Source of the DNA: Clostridium lentum
GTDB lineage: Bacteria > Bacillota > Clostridia > Clostridiales > Clostridiaceae
Length of the DNA stretch: 64,000 nt
Assembly: GCF_014287815.1 (NCBI RefSeq)
Contig: NZ_JACOOQ010000009.1
Location: 1-64,000 of the forward strand
Direction: 5' to 3'
Shown: piece after piece, positions 46,029-56,771 of the stretch
How the letters are laid out: each line of letters opens with the position of its first letter
Numbering within the stretch: position 1 is the stretch's first letter
Program-made: the position numbers and the translations under genes
The notes under the pieces: generated by a model
What the model was told of the DNA's origin: nothing
The model's database searches: none
The model's input: the letters and a program-made list of their open reading frames with translations, nothing else

Positions 46029-48038
46029 TTATTCTCTAGTTTTATACTTAGATACATTTTCATCAATGATATTACTTATCTCATTTATTTCATAAACTAC
46101 ACTTTTAACTTCTTCAATAGATTCTGTTTGATTTTGTATTATAGCATTAATTTCCTCTATATATGCTGATTGCTCTTCTGTTATTTGTGCAGTATTATCA
46201 ACATTAGTCATGACTTCTTTTTGGTTTTCATTTACCTTTTTAATTTCATTACCTACTTTATATATTTCAGATATAAGATTTTCAGAAGTTTTTACAATTT
46301 GCTCATAATCACCCATAGTTTTATTAATTTGTTCATCTGAATTTTTAGCAATTGTTAAAGTTTCTGCTACCTCTCCTCTAACATTAGATACTAATAATGA
46401 TATTTCTTTTATTATTTCTTGTATTTCATTCACTGATTCCGATGATTGATTAGCAAGTTCTCTTACTTGATCTGCTACAACAGAAAACCCTTTGCCTTGT
46501 TCTCCAGCTCTTGCTGCTTCTATTGCTGCATTTAATGCTAAAAGATTTGTCTGTTCAGCAATTCCCCTTATTGTATTTGTAATATTATTTATTGAATTAA
46601 ATTTTTCTGATAAGTTTACAATCCCTTCATTTAAATTTTCTGCACTATTTAAATTAGCCAGTATATTTTCCTTGATATTATTAATAAGCTCAATAGATTC
46701 AGAATTTTTACTTTTAACTAAATCACTCATATTTAATAATTCTTTAGACATACCTTCAATATTAACAATTCCATCAGCTAGGTTATTTAATTCATCAACC
46801 ATATTAATCATATCTTTAGCTTGTTCATTAATTCCTTCAGTTATATTTTCAATACCACTCTTTATTTCACCTGCTGATTCTGATATCTTATCCATTTCAA
46901 TTTTACATTCACTATTCTTTTCATTAGTTTCTTTAACTATCTCTTTAAGATTATTTATAAATATACTTTGCTTCTCATTAATAGTATTAAAACTATTAAT
47001 TAAATCTCCTATTTCACTTCTTGAAGTATTTTTAATAACTCCACTAAAATTACCTTCTGACAGTAGTGCTGCTTCTTTTTGCAATCTTTTTATAGGATTA
47101 ACTATTAAAGTCAAGCCAAAATATCCAATAATTATAGTTATTATTACTGAAACTACAAAAATACTTATTGAAGTTTTTAAAAGAATATTAATACTATTTA
47201 AATGTTGGCTTTCTGGAATAGCAATAACATATATCCAATCCATTCCTTCTATAGTATTATAAGCAAAATATTTTTTAACATTATCGTAATCTACAGATTT
47301 CACAATACCTGAATCATTCTTTTTTATATCATTTACAAAATTCATTAAACTTCCCGAATTTATAGATGATAATTCTTTTTTACCTGTCATAAATTCTTCA
47401 TTTTTATGTGTAATTATTATTCCATTTTTATCCACTATAAATGAATAGTCCTTTTCTCCCATAGACTTTTTACTTATTATTTCTTGTAAATTATATATAT
47501 TTATATCACTAGCCAATACTCCAAGTATTTCTTCTGTATTTTCTGAATTTTTTATAGGTACTGAAATAGTTATTATAATATTTCCTGTTGCAGAGTCTAC
47601 ATATGGATTTCCTATTACTGTATCTTTTTTGTCAAATGCACTTTTATACCATTCTGTTTCTAATGTATTATAATCAGAATCAGGTATCCAATCATCACTC
47701 CCAATATATGTACCATTAACTAAAGACATATAAAATGTTAAACCTTTTTCTTCTCCTTGTTTTTTTAAATAATTTTTTATAAAAGAATTTTCAAAATTAT
47801 TCACAACAGAAATAGTTCTAGACATTTCCTCTAATACTCCTATTTCTTCATTTAACCACTCCTTTACCTCATCTGAATATTGCTTAGATGTAAGCTTGGC
47901 CTTATCCTCAACTTCTTTAGATACACTTTTCTTTACTGTTATATAATTAAGTAATGTTGATGTAAATAAAATTATAGCAACTAACATAACTATTATAAAA
48001 GTAATAATAAATCTTAAACTTATTGTCTTCTTTTTCAT
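46029..48038 (-). CDS. Methyl-accepting chemotaxis protein
   Basis: 669 residues. Membrane helices near 12-33 and 288-310 flank a double-Cache sensor ([15 protein letters not shown] segments, [19 protein letters not shown] core with YVDSATG near 145). A HAMP domain follows, then a long helical signalling domain with the hairpin tip [20 protein letters not shown]. No CheR-binding pentapeptide is visible at the end. The ligand is not known. GGAGAG precedes the ATG. Monocistronic. Confidence 0.93.
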   Translation of the reverse strand: MKKKTISLRFIITFIIVMLVAIILFTSTLLNYITVKKSVSKEVEDKAKLTSKQYSDEVKEWLNEEIGVLEEMSRTISVVNNFENSFIKNYLKKQGEEKGLTFYMSLVNGTYIGSDDWIPDSDYNTLETEWYKSAFDKKDTVIGNPYVDSATGNIIITISVPIKNSENTEEILGVLASDINIYNLQEIISKKSMGEKDYSFIVDKNGIIITHKNEEFMTGKKELSSINSGSLMNFVNDIKKNDSGIVKSVDYDNVKKYFAYNTIEGMDWIYVIAIPESQHLNSINILLKTSISIFVVSVIITIIIGYFGLTLIVNPIKRLQKEAALLSEGNFSGVIKNTSRSEIGDLINSFNTINEKQSIFINNLKEIVKETNEKNSECKIEMDKISESAGEIKSGIENITEGINEQAKDMINMVDELNNLADGIVNIEGMSKELLNMSDLVKSKNSESIELINNIKENILANLNSAENLNEGIVNLSEKFNSINNITNTIRGIAEQTNLLALNAAIEAARAGEQGKGFSVVADQVRELANQSSESVNEIQEIIKEISLLVSNVRGEVAETLTIAKNSDEQINKTMGDYEQIVKTSENLISEIYKVGNEIKKVNENQKEVMTNVDNTAQITEEQSAYIEEINAIIQNQTESIEEVKSVVYEINEISNIIDENVSKYKTRE

Positions 48039-48163
48039 TTAAACTCTCCTATAAATTAAGTAACTTCTCTTCTTATTATCGGTGAGTAACTATTTTTATT
48101 TATAAAAAAATATTAATTTAACAAAAACATAATTAATTTTGCTAAATTAATATTTAAATTCAT

Positions 48164-49030
48164 TTATCTTTCATTACCCCAAAATATAGTTGCAATAGTT
48201 CCTGGTCCTCCATGACTTCCTATAACAGTTCCTATATATTGTATTTTTATTTCTTTAAAATTTAATTCCTGTAAAATTATATCTTTTAATGCTTGAGCTT
48301 CTTCTAACGCATCACCATGCATTATATATAGTGTTTCACTTTCTATATTTAACGCTTTTTCTTTAACAACTGTAGCTAAATATTTTAGTGCTTTCTTTTT
48401 TCCTTTTATTTTCTCTGTAGCTTCAACAGCTCCATTATTATCTATTTTAAGTATAGGTTTTATATTTAATAACGATCCTACCGCTGCTGTAGATGCAGAT
48501 ATTCTTCCCCCTCTTTTTAAATGTTTTAAATCATCTACTAATATAGAATGAATGACTTTATTTTTATTTTCTTCAATCCATGTTGTAATATATTCTAAAT
48601 CCTTACCTTCCTCTATCATATCGCAAGATTTTTTTACTAACATTCCAACACCCATACTTACTGATAAACTATCAACTACAGATATTTTCGCATTAGGATT
48701 TTCTTCTAATATATTATTTCTAGCCATATTTGCACTATTAAAAGTTCCACTTAAAGCAGAAGATAAACCTACATATAATATTTCATATCCTTCATTTAAT
48801 AACTTTCTAAACTTTTCTTCAAAAGTATAAATATTTATTTGTGAAGTACTAGGCATACTACCTTCCCTTAATTTATCATAAAATTCTCTATATCCTAAAC
48901 TCTTGCCTAAATCATCTTCTATATTTTCACCATCTAAATTTAATAATAATGGAACAAACTCTATGTTATTTTTTTTTACAAAATCAATACCTAAATCACA
49001 AGATGAATCTGTTACTATCTTAATAGTCAT
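48164..49030 (-). CDS. DegV family fatty-acid-binding protein
   Basis: 288 residues. It starts IKIVTDSSCDLGIDFV and has the fatty-acid pocket motif STSQINIYTFEEKF, then GLSSALSGTFNSA, and ends GSHGGPGTIATIFWG. DegV/FakB proteins carry fatty acids to the kinase FakA. A second DegV family gene lies at 55455-56291. No FakA-like gene is in the window. Confidence 0.93.
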   Translation of the reverse strand: MTIKIVTDSSCDLGIDFVKKNNIEFVPLLLNLDGENIEDDLGKSLGYREFYDKLREGSMPSTSQINIYTFEEKFRKLLNEGYEILYVGLSSALSGTFNSANMARNNILEENPNAKISVVDSLSVSMGVGMLVKKSCDMIEEGKDLEYITTWIEENKNKVIHSILVDDLKHLKRGGRISASTAAVGSLLNIKPILKIDNNGAVEATEKIKGKKKALKYLATVVKEKALNIESETLYIMHGDALEEAQALKDIILQELNFKEIKIQYIGTVIGSHGGPGTIATIFWGNER

Positions 49031-49127
49031 AATACCCTCCTAAAACATTAGATTGTTTCTTTAATATTATTATATCAATTTTAGTTCTATTGTCAAATAT
49101 TTTGATTATCAAAGTTTGTCGAAATAT

Positions 49128-49165
49128 AAAAGAGTAAGATATTTTAATAAACACCTTACTCTTTT
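49128..49165 (-). terminator. Terminator after gpmI
   Basis: AAAAGAGTAAG and CTTACTCTTTT form an 11-bp stem around a 16-base loop, eight bases after the gpmI stop. The minus-strand 3' flank is ATATTTC, a weak T-tract. Confidence 0.7.
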
Positions 49166-49172
49166 ATTATTG

Positions 49173-50699
49173 TTATTTAGAAATTATTAAATTTTCTCCT
49201 GTCATTTCAACTGGAGCTTCTAATCCCATTACATTTAACATAGTTGGAGCTATATCAGCTAATTTACCATTCTTTAAAGTTTTACCTTCAGTATGATTTG
49301 AAACCCATATAAATGGTACTGGATCAGTAGTATGCGCTGTAAATGGCTTACCATTTGAATAATCAATCATAACTTCAGCATTACCATGGTCAGCTGTTAT
49401 AAATACAGTACCATCTAATTCTAATACTTTATCTACAACTTTTCCTAAACATACATCCACTGCTTCAATAGCTTTTTTAGCAGCTTCTAAAACTCCTGTG
49501 TGTCCAACCATATCTGGATTTGCAAAGTTTAAGATAACCATATCATATTTCCCTGAATCTAATCTTGCTATTAATTCTTCAGTAACTTCTGGTGCACTCA
49601 TTTCAGGTTTTAAATCATAAGTAGCAACCTTTGGAGAAGCAATTAACGCTCTATCTTCACCTTCATTTTCTTTTTCAACACCACCGTTAAAGAAGAATGT
49701 TACGTGAGCATATTTTTCAGTTTCAGCAATTCTTAATTGATTTAATCCCTTGCTTGCAACATATTCCCCTAAAGTATTAGTAATTGTTTGTGGGCTATAA
49801 GCAACTTCAACACCTTCTAATGTCTTATCATATTGAGTCATAGTAACAAATACTAAATTTAAAGTTTCTCTCTTAAACCCATCAAATACCTTATCATTAA
49901 TAGCTCTAGTTATTTCTCTAGCTCTATCTGGTCTAAAGTTGAAGAATACTACTGAATCTCCATTCTTAATTTTACCATTTTCGTTTACTACACATGGTAA
50001 TACAAACTCATCTGATTTATTGTCATGGTAAGATGCTTCTAAAGCTTCCACAGCGCTAGTTGCTTTTTCACCTTTTCCTAGAACCATAGCATTATATGCA
50101 AGTTCAACTCTTTCCCATCTATTATCTCTATCCATAGCATAGTATCTTCCAGATAAAGTAGCTATTTGTCCTACACCTATTTCAGCCATATAGCTTTCTA
50201 AATCTTTAACAAATTCAATTCCTGAACCTGGAGCAACATCTCTACCATCCATGAAACAATGAACATATACATTTTGAACTTCTTGTTCTTTAGCTAATCT
50301 TAATAAACCTTTTAAATGATCAATGTGAGAGTGAACTCCACCATCAGATAATAATCCCATTAAGTGTAAAGCTGCATTATTCTTTTTAGCATTATTCATT
50401 GCATCTAAAAGTGATTCATTTTTAAAGAATCCACCATCTTTAATTTCTTTAGTAATTCTAGTTAATTCTTGGTATATAATTCTTCCTGCACCTATATTTA
50501 AGTGTCCAACTTCTGAGTTACCCATTTGTCCATCAGGTAAACCAACTGCCATTCCACTTGCTTGTAATTCACTATGTGGATATTTAGCAACTAATTTATC
50601 AAAATTTTCTTTTTTTGCTGCTTCAACAGCATTTCCATCGCCTTTTGGAGCTATTCCAAATCCGTCTAATATCATTAACATTACTGGTTTCTTAGCCAT
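49173..50699 (-). CDS. gpmI: Phosphoglycerate mutase, 2,3-bisphosphoglycerate-independent
   Basis: 508 residues. It interconverts 3- and 2-phosphoglycerate using two Mn2+. The N-terminal LMILDGFGIAPKGDGNAVE, catalytic Ser in GNSEVGHLNIGAGR, MDGRDVAPGSG and TADHGNAEVMID are intact. The frame opens at 50744 but GGAGGG directly before the ATG at 50699 sets the start. A terminator separates it from tpiA. Confidence 0.97.
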   Translation of the reverse strand: MAKKPVMLMILDGFGIAPKGDGNAVEAAKKENFDKLVAKYPHSELQASGMAVGLPDGQMGNSEVGHLNIGAGRIIYQELTRITKEIKDGGFFKNESLLDAMNNAKKNNAALHLMGLLSDGGVHSHIDHLKGLLRLAKEQEVQNVYVHCFMDGRDVAPGSGIEFVKDLESYMAEIGVGQIATLSGRYYAMDRDNRWERVELAYNAMVLGKGEKATSAVEALEASYHDNKSDEFVLPCVVNENGKIKNGDSVVFFNFRPDRAREITRAINDKVFDGFKRETLNLVFVTMTQYDKTLEGVEVAYSPQTITNTLGEYVASKGLNQLRIAETEKYAHVTFFFNGGVEKENEGEDRALIASPKVATYDLKPEMSAPEVTEELIARLDSGKYDMVILNFANPDMVGHTGVLEAAKKAIEAVDVCLGKVVDKVLELDGTVFITADHGNAEVMIDYSNGKPFTAHTTDPVPFIWVSNHTEGKTLKNGKLADIAPTMLNVMGLEAPVEMTGENLIISK

Positions 50700-50778
50700 A
50701 ATTCCCTCCAAATATCGTAAATCATTTTTTATACAATAAAACAAATTATTGTAAAGTTCATCAATTAATGCTTTAAAT

Positions 50779-50822
50779 AAATTAAAGATAATAAATTTAT
50801 CTATATTTATTATCTTTAATTT
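50779..50822. repeat. 17-bp perfect inverted repeat upstream of gpmI
   Basis: AAATTAAAGATAATAAA (50779-50795) is matched by its complement at 50806-50822 with a 10-base centre, about 80 bases upstream of the gpmI start. No T-tract follows. It could be an operator or leader hairpin of gpmI. Confidence 0.6.
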
Positions 50823-50939
50823 AATTCATAATTATTATACTATAATTATATGTGTATAACAATAAAATAGCTATTTTTGTAAATGTTTATATATGAATTA
50901 ATAATTTTTATCTTTTTCTTAATTTACACTAATATACAA

Positions 50940-50961
50940 AAGGAAGCCCTAAGGCTTCCTT
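50940..50961 (-). terminator. Terminator after tpiA
   Basis: AAGGAAGCC pairs with GGCTTCCTT around a 4-base loop. TTTTGTAT follows on the minus strand. It stands ten bases past the tpiA stop, so gpmI has its own promoter or is reached by read-through. Confidence 0.9.
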
Positions 50962-50971
50962 AACTTTATAA

Positions 50972-51718
50972 TTAGTAGTTAACTATTTGTGCAAAATCAG
51001 TAGCAACTAAGCTAGCTCCACCAACTAAAGCACCATCTATGTCAGACATAGCCATTTGAGCTTTGATTGTTCCTGGCTTAACTGATCCACCGTATTGGAT
51101 TCTTATCTTGTCAGCAACTTCTTTTCCAAACATTTCAGCTAAAATATTTCTGATAGCCATAATTGTTTCGTTAGCTTGTTCATCAGTAGCAGTTTTACCT
51201 GTTCCTATAGCCCAGATTGGTTCGTAAGCTACAACAACCTTTTCTGCTAATTCTGGTGCTAAACCTTCTAAATCAGCTTTTATTTGAGCTCCAACAACTT
51301 CGTTAGTTGTTCCATTTTCTCTTTCTTCTAAAGTTTCTCCACAGCAAAGGATTGGAGTTAAGTTATGAGCAAATGCAGCTTTAACTTTTTTGTTTAAGGC
51401 TTCATCAGTTTCGTTAAAGTATTCTCTTCTTTCACTGTGTCCTAAAACAACATAGCTAACTCCCATAGCTTCAAGCATTCCTGGAGCTATTTCCCCTGTG
51501 AAAGCTCCTTTTTCTTCAAAGTGCATATTTTGTGCAGCAACTTTAATGTTTGACCCTTCAACAGCTTTTAATACTGCATCTAAGCATACAAAAGTAGGAC
51601 AAACTACTACATCACAAGTAGCATCCTTTACTAATGGTTTTAATTCATTTACTAATTTAACAGCTTCTTCTGGAGTATAGTGCATTTTCCAGTTTCCAGC
51701 GATGATTGCTTTTCTCAT
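50972..51718 (-). CDS. tpiA: Triosephosphate isomerase
   Basis: 248 residues. It interconverts dihydroxyacetone phosphate and glyceraldehyde-3-phosphate. It begins [13 protein letters not shown], with catalytic His in [11 protein letters not shown], Glu in [17 protein letters not shown] and the phosphate loop [10 protein letters not shown] use the ATG at 51718 rather than the upstream GTG, since GAGGTG lies just before. Last gene of the cggR-gapA-pgk-tpiA block. Confidence 0.98.
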   Translation of the reverse strand: MRKAIIAGNWKMHYTPEEAVKLVNELKPLVKDATCDVVVCPTFVCLDAVLKAVEGSNIKVAAQNMHFEEKGAFTGEIAPGMLEAMGVSYVVLGHSERREYFNETDEALNKKVKAAFAHNLTPILCCGETLEERENGTTNEVVGAQIKADLEGLAPELAEKVVVAYEPIWAIGTGKTATDEQANETIMAIRNILAEMFGKEVADKIRIQYGGSVKPGTIKAQMAMSDIDGALVGGASLVATDFAQIVNY

Positions 51719-51769
51719 TATTTTCACCTCATATATAAATTATCAATTATTAATTATTAATTTAAATAA

Positions 51770-52948
51770 TTATTTATCATTTAAAGCAGCGATTCCTGGT
51801 AAAGTTTTACCTTCTAAGAATTCAAGTGAAGCTCCACCACCTGTAGAAATGTGAGTCATCTTATCTCCAAATCCTAAGATGTTAACAGCAGCAGCTGAGT
51901 CTCCTCCACCGATAACTGTTGTAGCATCTGCATCTGCCATAGCTTTAGCAACTGCAATTGTTCCTTTATTGTAGTTTTCAAATTCGAATACTCCCATTGG
52001 TCCGTTCCATATAACTGTCTTAGCATCTTTTACTGCATCAGCATATAAAGCTTCTGTCTTAGGTCCAATATCTAATCCCATGAATCCAGCTGGTATGTTT
52101 TGATCTTCTGTTACAGTAGCTTCAACATCTTTAAATTCAGATGCTATTCTATGATCTACTGGTAATAAGAATCTAACTCCATTAGCTTCAGCTTTAGCTA
52201 TCATTTCTTTAGCATAATCTAATCTATCATCTTCACATAAAGAAGTTCCTATTTCATATCCTTGAGCTTTTAAGAATGTATAAGCCATTCCTCCACCAAT
52301 GATTATTGTATCAACTTTTTCTAAAAGGTTGTTGATAACAGCAATCTTATCAGAAACTTTAGATCCACCTAATATAGCTACGAATGGTCTAACTGGATTG
52401 TTTACAGCTTCTCCTAAGAACTTTAATTCTTTTTGGATTAAGTATCCACATACAGCTGTATCAACGTAGTTAGTTACTCCTACAGTTGATGAGTGAGCTC
52501 TGTGAGCTGTTCCAAATGCATCGTTAACATAAATGTCACATAAAGAAGCTAATTCCTTAGATAATTCTTCTCCGTTCTTAGTTTCTTCTTTTCTGCATCT
52601 AGTGTTTTCTAATAATACAACATCTCCGTCTTTCATATCAGCAACAGCTTTTCTAGCGTTTTCTCCAACAACTTCTTCGTCTCTAGCGAAAACAACTTCT
52701 TTACCTAACATTTCGCTTAATCTTACAGCAACTGGTGCTAAGCTCTTAGATGCATCTTTTCCTAAGTGTGAGCAAAGTATAACTTTAGCTCCATTTTCAA
52801 TTAAGTATTTGATTGTTGGAAGAGCTCCTACTAATCTATTTTCATCAGTTATAACTCCATCTTTTAATGGTACGTTAAAGTCACATCTTACTAAAACTCT
52901 TTTACCTTTAACTTGAACATCTTCAATTGTCTTTTTATTAAAGCTCAT
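51770..52948 (-). CDS. pgk: Phosphoglycerate kinase
   Basis: 392 residues. It makes ATP and 3-phosphoglycerate from 1,3-bisphosphoglycerate. [15 protein letters not shown] at the start, [22 protein letters not shown], the ATP-binding GPMGVFEFE and GGGDSAAAV are present. The start is the ATG at 52948, after GAGGTG. It lies 149 bases after gapA, with a folded element between, and 51 bases before tpiA. Confidence 0.98.
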   Translation of the reverse strand: MSFNKKTIEDVQVKGKRVLVRCDFNVPLKDGVITDENRLVGALPTIKYLIENGAKVILCSHLGKDASKSLAPVAVRLSEMLGKEVVFARDEEVVGENARKAVADMKDGDVVLLENTRCRKEETKNGEELSKELASLCDIYVNDAFGTAHRAHSSTVGVTNYVDTAVCGYLIQKELKFLGEAVNNPVRPFVAILGGSKVSDKIAVINNLLEKVDTIIIGGGMAYTFLKAQGYEIGTSLCEDDRLDYAKEMIAKAEANGVRFLLPVDHRIASEFKDVEATVTEDQNIPAGFMGLDIGPKTEALYADAVKDAKTVIWNGPMGVFEFENYNKGTIAVAKAMADADATTVIGGGDSAAAVNILGFGDKMTHISTGGGASLEFLEGKTLPGIAALNDK

Positions 52949-52998
52949 TCTTTTCACCTCATAAATTTTTATAGTTTTATCTATAATTTTAAAATAGG

Positions 52999-53060
52999 CC
53001 CGGTCTTATAAGTATGCCTTAGAGACCGGACCCTGTTTAGGATCTTATAAGAGTGCTTTT
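52999..53060 (-). promoter_or_regulatory. Structured gapA-pgk intergenic element
   Basis: CCGGTCT pairs with AGACCGG (53000-53006 and 53023-53029), and the sequence TCTTATAAG occurs twice (53004-53012 and 53043-53051), the second copy facing CTTTTATAAG. It is GC-rich compared with its surroundings. It could be a processing or mRNA-stability site in the gap transcript. No promoter or terminator is obvious. Confidence 0.45.
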
Positions 53061-53097
53061 ATAAGCATCTAAATCCATATATAATTATCTATTAAAA

Positions 53098-54111
53098 TTA
53101 AGCTAATTCAGCGAAGTATTTAATAGTTCTAACCATTTGGCTAGTGTATGAGTTTTCGTTGTCATACCATGAAACAACTTGTACTTGGTATAATCCTTCT
53201 CCGATTTCAGATACCATAGTTTGAGTTGCATCAAATAATGAACCGTATTTGATTCCGATGATATCTGAAGAAACTAATTCTTCTTCAGTGTAACCGAATG
53301 ATTCATTTGAAGCAGCTTTCATAGCAGCATTGATTCCTTCTACTGTTACATTTTCACCTTTAACAACAGCAACTAATATAGTAGTTGATCCAGTTGGAAC
53401 TGGTACTCTTTGAGCAGATCCGATTAATTTTCCGTTTAATTCTGGAATAACTAATCCGATAGCTTTAGCAGCTCCAGTTGAGTTAGGTACTATGTTAACA
53501 GCACCAGCTCTAGCTCTTCTTAAATCACCTTTTCTTTGAGGACCATCTAAGATCATTTGGTCTCCAGTGTAAGCGTGAATTGTTGACATTATACCAGATT
53601 GAATTGGTGCAAAGTCATTTAAAGCTTTAGCCATTGGAGCTAAGCAGTTTGTAGTACAAGATGCAGCTGAGATTATGTTATCTTCAGCAGTTAATATATC
53701 TTGGTTTACGTTGAATACAACTGTTGGAAGGTCATTTCCAGCTGGAGCTGATATAACAACTTTCTTAGCACCTGCTTCGATATGAGCTTGAGATTTAGCT
53801 TTTGATACGTAGAATCCAGTACATTCTAATACTACGTCAACACCAATTTCTCCCCATGGTAATTTTGAAGCATCTGCTTCAGCGTAGATTCTTATTTCTT
53901 TTCCATCTACAGTGATTGAGTTTTCTCCAGCAACAACTGTATCTCCTAAAGCGTATCTACCTTGTGCTGAATCATATTTTAATAAATGAGCTAACATTGA
54001 TGGGCTTGTTAAATCGTTGATAGCAACTATTTCATACCCTTCTGCTCCAAACATTTGTCTAAATGCTAGACGTCCTATACGTCCAAAACCATTAATTGCA
54101 ACTCTTACCAT
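53098..54111 (-). CDS. gapA: Glyceraldehyde-3-phosphate dehydrogenase
   Basis: 337 residues. It oxidises glyceraldehyde-3-phosphate with NAD+. NAD-binding [16 protein letters not shown], catalytic Cys in [12 protein letters not shown], substrate motif [20 protein letters not shown] and WYDNENSY are present. AGGAGG precedes the ATG. It sits 59 bases after cggR, the family repressor. Confidence 0.98.
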   Translation of the reverse strand: MVRVAINGFGRIGRLAFRQMFGAEGYEIVAINDLTSPSMLAHLLKYDSAQGRYALGDTVVAGENSITVDGKEIRIYAEADASKLPWGEIGVDVVLECTGFYVSKAKSQAHIEAGAKKVVISAPAGNDLPTVVFNVNQDILTAEDNIISAASCTTNCLAPMAKALNDFAPIQSGIMSTIHAYTGDQMILDGPQRKGDLRRARAGAVNIVPNSTGAAKAIGLVIPELNGKLIGSAQRVPVPTGSTTILVAVVKGENVTVEGINAAMKAASNESFGYTEEELVSSDIIGIKYGSLFDATQTMVSEIGEGLYQVQVVSWYDNENSYTSQMVRTIKYFAELA

Positions 54112-54170
54112 TACAATTACCTCCTAAATAATAAATATAATATATTTAAAATAAAAATTTTAAAACAACA

Positions 54171-55205
54171 TTAATTTTGAGCTTTCATCAGTTCCACTAT
54201 CTTATTTGCTGCTGCTTCATCAGTTACTAGAACTGCATTACTATCATTCATTTCAGCTGCTATTATAGCTTCTACTTTATTTTTTCCAGCTGCTACAGCA
54301 ATATGTGTATTAATTTTTTTTGCATCATTTATTTTTATACCAATGGTAGTATTTTCAGATACAACTTTTGAATTTTTATCAAAATAACATCCATACGCTT
54401 CGCCTACTGCACCATTTTTTTTAAGCTCTTCAATAAATTCTTCAGATGCTCCTCTTTTTCCTGCCATATGAATAGCATTTCCTATACCATATATAAGTAT
54501 ATCTGCTTTATGAATGCAATCTATGACATCTTTGATTTGCTTTTCTTTTAAAAGCCCATCTAAGACTTCTAAACTAACATTTTCCGGAATATGAAGCAAT
54601 TTATAACTCCCATTAACTTTTTGTGCTAAGGCAGCTGCCAAAGTATTAGCTTGGCTTTCAACTTTTCTTCCCATTCCTCCTCTTGCAGGCAAAACAAGAA
54701 CATTGGAGACATTATTTATTTTAGGGAAAGCTTCAACTAATTCCTTAACTGTACTTCCACCTGTAATAGCTATTATACTATCATCTTTAATAATATCTTT
54801 TACATAATTAGAAGCAGCTTTTCCTAATTCTTTTAATACATACGGATTACTTTCCACATCTCCCGGAACAATTATTACATCTTTTAATCCTAAAGATGTT
54901 TTAATAAATTCCTCAACGTCGTTTAATCCTTTTATCTCATGCATAAAATCGTTTAATTGTTCTACTACTCTGATACCCTCTTCAGTAACAGTCATTCCCA
55001 GAGTATTTATCTCAATTAAATCCTGCTCTTTTAAAAAGTTAATCTCAGTACGCACAATTCTTTCACCTAATGAAAGTTCTGATGCTAAAACCCTTCTACC
55101 AATTGGCTGGTTGAAATATATAGTCTTTAAAATATTGTATCTTTTTTCTAAGATATCAACCAATTCAGGAACTATCTTTTTCTGAACTGATAATATTTCC
55201 TGCAC
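54171..55205 (-). CDS. cggR: Central glycolytic genes regulator CggR (SorC family)
   Basis: About 344 residues. An N-terminal winged helix (IVPELVDILEKRYNILKTIY, RRVLASELSLGERIVRTEI) leads to a sugar-phosphate-binding SorC domain (ITGGSTVKELVEAF, VLPARGGMGRKVE). A frame opens at 55262, but the GTG at 55205 has AAAGGAGGG six bases before it and gives the expected N-terminus. In Bacillus, CggR represses the gapA operon and is relieved by fructose-1,6-bisphosphate. The same gene order and an upstream operator (55230-55260) suggest the same control here. Confidence 0.92.
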   Translation of the reverse strand: MQEILSVQKKIVPELVDILEKRYNILKTIYFNQPIGRRVLASELSLGERIVRTEINFLKEQDLIEINTLGMTVTEEGIRVVEQLNDFMHEIKGLNDVEEFIKTSLGLKDVIIVPGDVESNPYVLKELGKAASNYVKDIIKDDSIIAITGGSTVKELVEAFPKINNVSNVLVLPARGGMGRKVESQANTLAAALAQKVNGSYKLLHIPENVSLEVLDGLLKEKQIKDVIDCIHKADILIYGIGNAIHMAGKRGASEEFIEELKKNGAVGEAYGCYFDKNSKVVSENTTIGIKINDAKKINTHIAVAAGKNKVEAIIAAEMNDSNAVLVTDEAAANKIVELMKAQN

Positions 55206-55229
55206 TTTTAGCCCTCCTTTTGGTCTTAA

Positions 55230-55296
55230 AGCGTCCCACTTATAACTTTTTGTGTCCCGCATATATTATTATAAAACAGAATTTAGAATTTTTAAA
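55230..55296 (-). promoter_or_regulatory. cggR-gapA promoter with CggR-like operator
   Basis: The -35 is TTTAAA (55296-55291) and the -10 is TATAAT (55273-55268), 17 bases apart. Just downstream, CGGGACAC and GTGGGACGC (55259-55232) repeat GGGAC at a 21-base spacing. This resembles the direct CGGGAC repeats of the Bacillus subtilis CggR operator, about two turns apart. It covers the predicted transcription start and would block initiation or elongation. Confidence 0.8.
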
Positions 55297-55431
55297 CCCT
55301 TTATAGTAAAATTTTATATATTTTTTTATTATCTAACTTCTTCTTTCTTTTATTAGAAGGCTAATCTCCATTTACCCTCTATATTTTGCCACGGTTATTC
55401 TAGATATATGTAATGTATTTTCTAACAGTAT

Positions 55432-55455
55432 AAAAAAAGCCTCATGGCTTTTTTT
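55432..55455 (-). terminator. Terminator after the second degV gene
   Basis: AAAAAAAGCC pairs with GGCTTTTTTT around a TCAT loop and overlaps the stop. The minus-strand 3' end is a long T-run. Confidence 0.85.
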
Positions 55456-56291
55456 TATTTTTCAAAGAAAAATATTCCACAAGGCTTAATTCCAGAGTGA
55501 ATACCTACTGTACACCCTACTTTAGCATCTATATAATTTATATTTTTTTCTTGGAAGTATATCTTTAACCCTTGGTATACATCTTCATTTAAAAGTTCTA
55601 ATAATACTATTGGCGAGTCAAAATCAACATCAGTACTTTCAAAATCTGATACTAATTTCTTTAAAGCCTTTTTACTTCCTCTAACCTTATCTTTAACAGA
55701 CATTTTACCATCTTTTATTTCTAAAATTAGTCTTAAGCCTAACACACTACCTATTGTTCCTGCAGTTTTTGATAGTCTTCCACCTCTTACAAGGTTTTCT
55801 AATGATTCAAAATTTAATGAGCACTTAACCTTAGGTATTGCTTTAAGAATTCCCTCTTCAATTTCTTTTATTCCTAAACCTTTATCTCTAAGTTCACAAG
55901 CTTTTAATACTAATAATCCTAATCCTGATGTAACATTTCTAGAATCAATTACAATAATATCATCACTTTCTAACATATCTTTTGCTATACATGCTGATTG
56001 ATATGTTCCACTCATGTCTGAAGATAATGTTAAGGCTACTATTTTATACCCTTCATCTAAATACTTTTTAAAACTTTTTTCAAATCTATTAGGAGTTACT
56101 TGAGCTGTTGTAGGTAAAACACCTGTAGCATCAATTTTATCAATCATTTCCTTCGTGGTAATTTCTATACCATCTAAATAACTTTCTTCTCCAAAGTTGA
56201 TTAATAACGGTAACACTTCAATGTCTTTTTCTCTTATAAGTTCTGCCGGTAAATCTAAAGTACTATCTGTTATAATTTTAATTTTTTCCAT
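55455..56291 (-). CDS. DegV family fatty-acid-binding protein
   Basis: 278 residues. It starts EKIKIITDSTLDLPAELI, with TTAQVTPNRFEKSFKKYL, LSSDMSGTYQSA and a C-terminal GCTVGIHSGIKPCGIFFF. A frame extends to 56306, but the family start matches the ATG at 56291. It lies a few bases after trmL, probably in one transcript. It is clearly different from the DegV protein at 48164-49030, so the pair may carry different fatty acids. Confidence 0.92.
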   Translation of the reverse strand: MEKIKIITDSTLDLPAELIREKDIEVLPLLINFGEESYLDGIEITTKEMIDKIDATGVLPTTAQVTPNRFEKSFKKYLDEGYKIVALTLSSDMSGTYQSACIAKDMLESDDIIVIDSRNVTSGLGLLVLKACELRDKGLGIKEIEEGILKAIPKVKCSLNFESLENLVRGGRLSKTAGTIGSVLGLRLILEIKDGKMSVKDKVRGSKKALKKLVSDFESTDVDFDSPIVLLELLNEDVYQGLKIYFQEKNINYIDAKVGCTVGIHSGIKPCGIFFFEK

Positions 56292-56309
56292 GAACAGTAC
56301 CCCCATTTC

Positions 56310-56771
56310 TTATTTCATATTTGGAAAATCCATTTGTCTTAATGCTTCATAAGCTATTGTACACACTGTATTGGATAAATTTAAGCTTCTTGTACTCGTC
56401 TTTATCATTGGTATTCGTATACCTTTATGCGCATTATGCACTTCTTCTGGAACACCACTTGATTCTTTTCCGAACATAATAAAATCTCCTGGCTTATAAC
56501 TTTCTTCATTATAGAATTTTCCTCCATGAGTTGTAGCTAGAAATATTCTTTGTTCTCCATACTTAGCCATAAAATCTTCATAAGATTCATGCACCTCAAG
56601 CTTTAAGTCTTTCCAGTAATCTAATCCAGATCTTTTAACTGCCTTGTCATCTATGCTAAATCCTAAAGGCTTTATTAAATGTAAAACAGAATCCGTTAAA
56701 ACACAAGTTCTGGCAATATTCCCAGTATTTTGTGGTATTTCTGGTTTATATAAAACTATATTTAAATTCAA
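56310..56771 (-). CDS. trmL: tRNA (cytidine(34)-2'-O)-methyltransferase TrmL
   Basis: 153 residues of the SPOUT family. It opens NLNIVLYKPEIPQNTGNIAR and has the knot-forming MFGKESSGVPEEV and RSLNLSNTVCTIAYEA. It methylates the wobble nucleotide of tRNA-Leu isoacceptors. I choose TTG at 56771 because GGAGGG lies eight bases before it. The alternative GTG at 56780 overlaps the ribosome site. Confidence 0.94.
   Translation of the reverse strand: MNLNIVLYKPEIPQNTGNIARTCVLTDSVLHLIKPLGFSIDDKAVKRSGLDYWKDLKLEVHESYEDFMAKYGEQRIFLATTHGGKFYNEESYKPGDFIMFGKESSGVPEEVHNAHKGIRIPMIKTSTRSLNLSNTVCTIAYEALRQMDFPNMK

Noticed and set aside
46492-47262. 256-codon plus-strand frame inside the chemotaxis receptor
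   Set aside because: Shadow of the helical minus-strand coding sequence; Leu/Ile/Ser-rich with no ribosome site.
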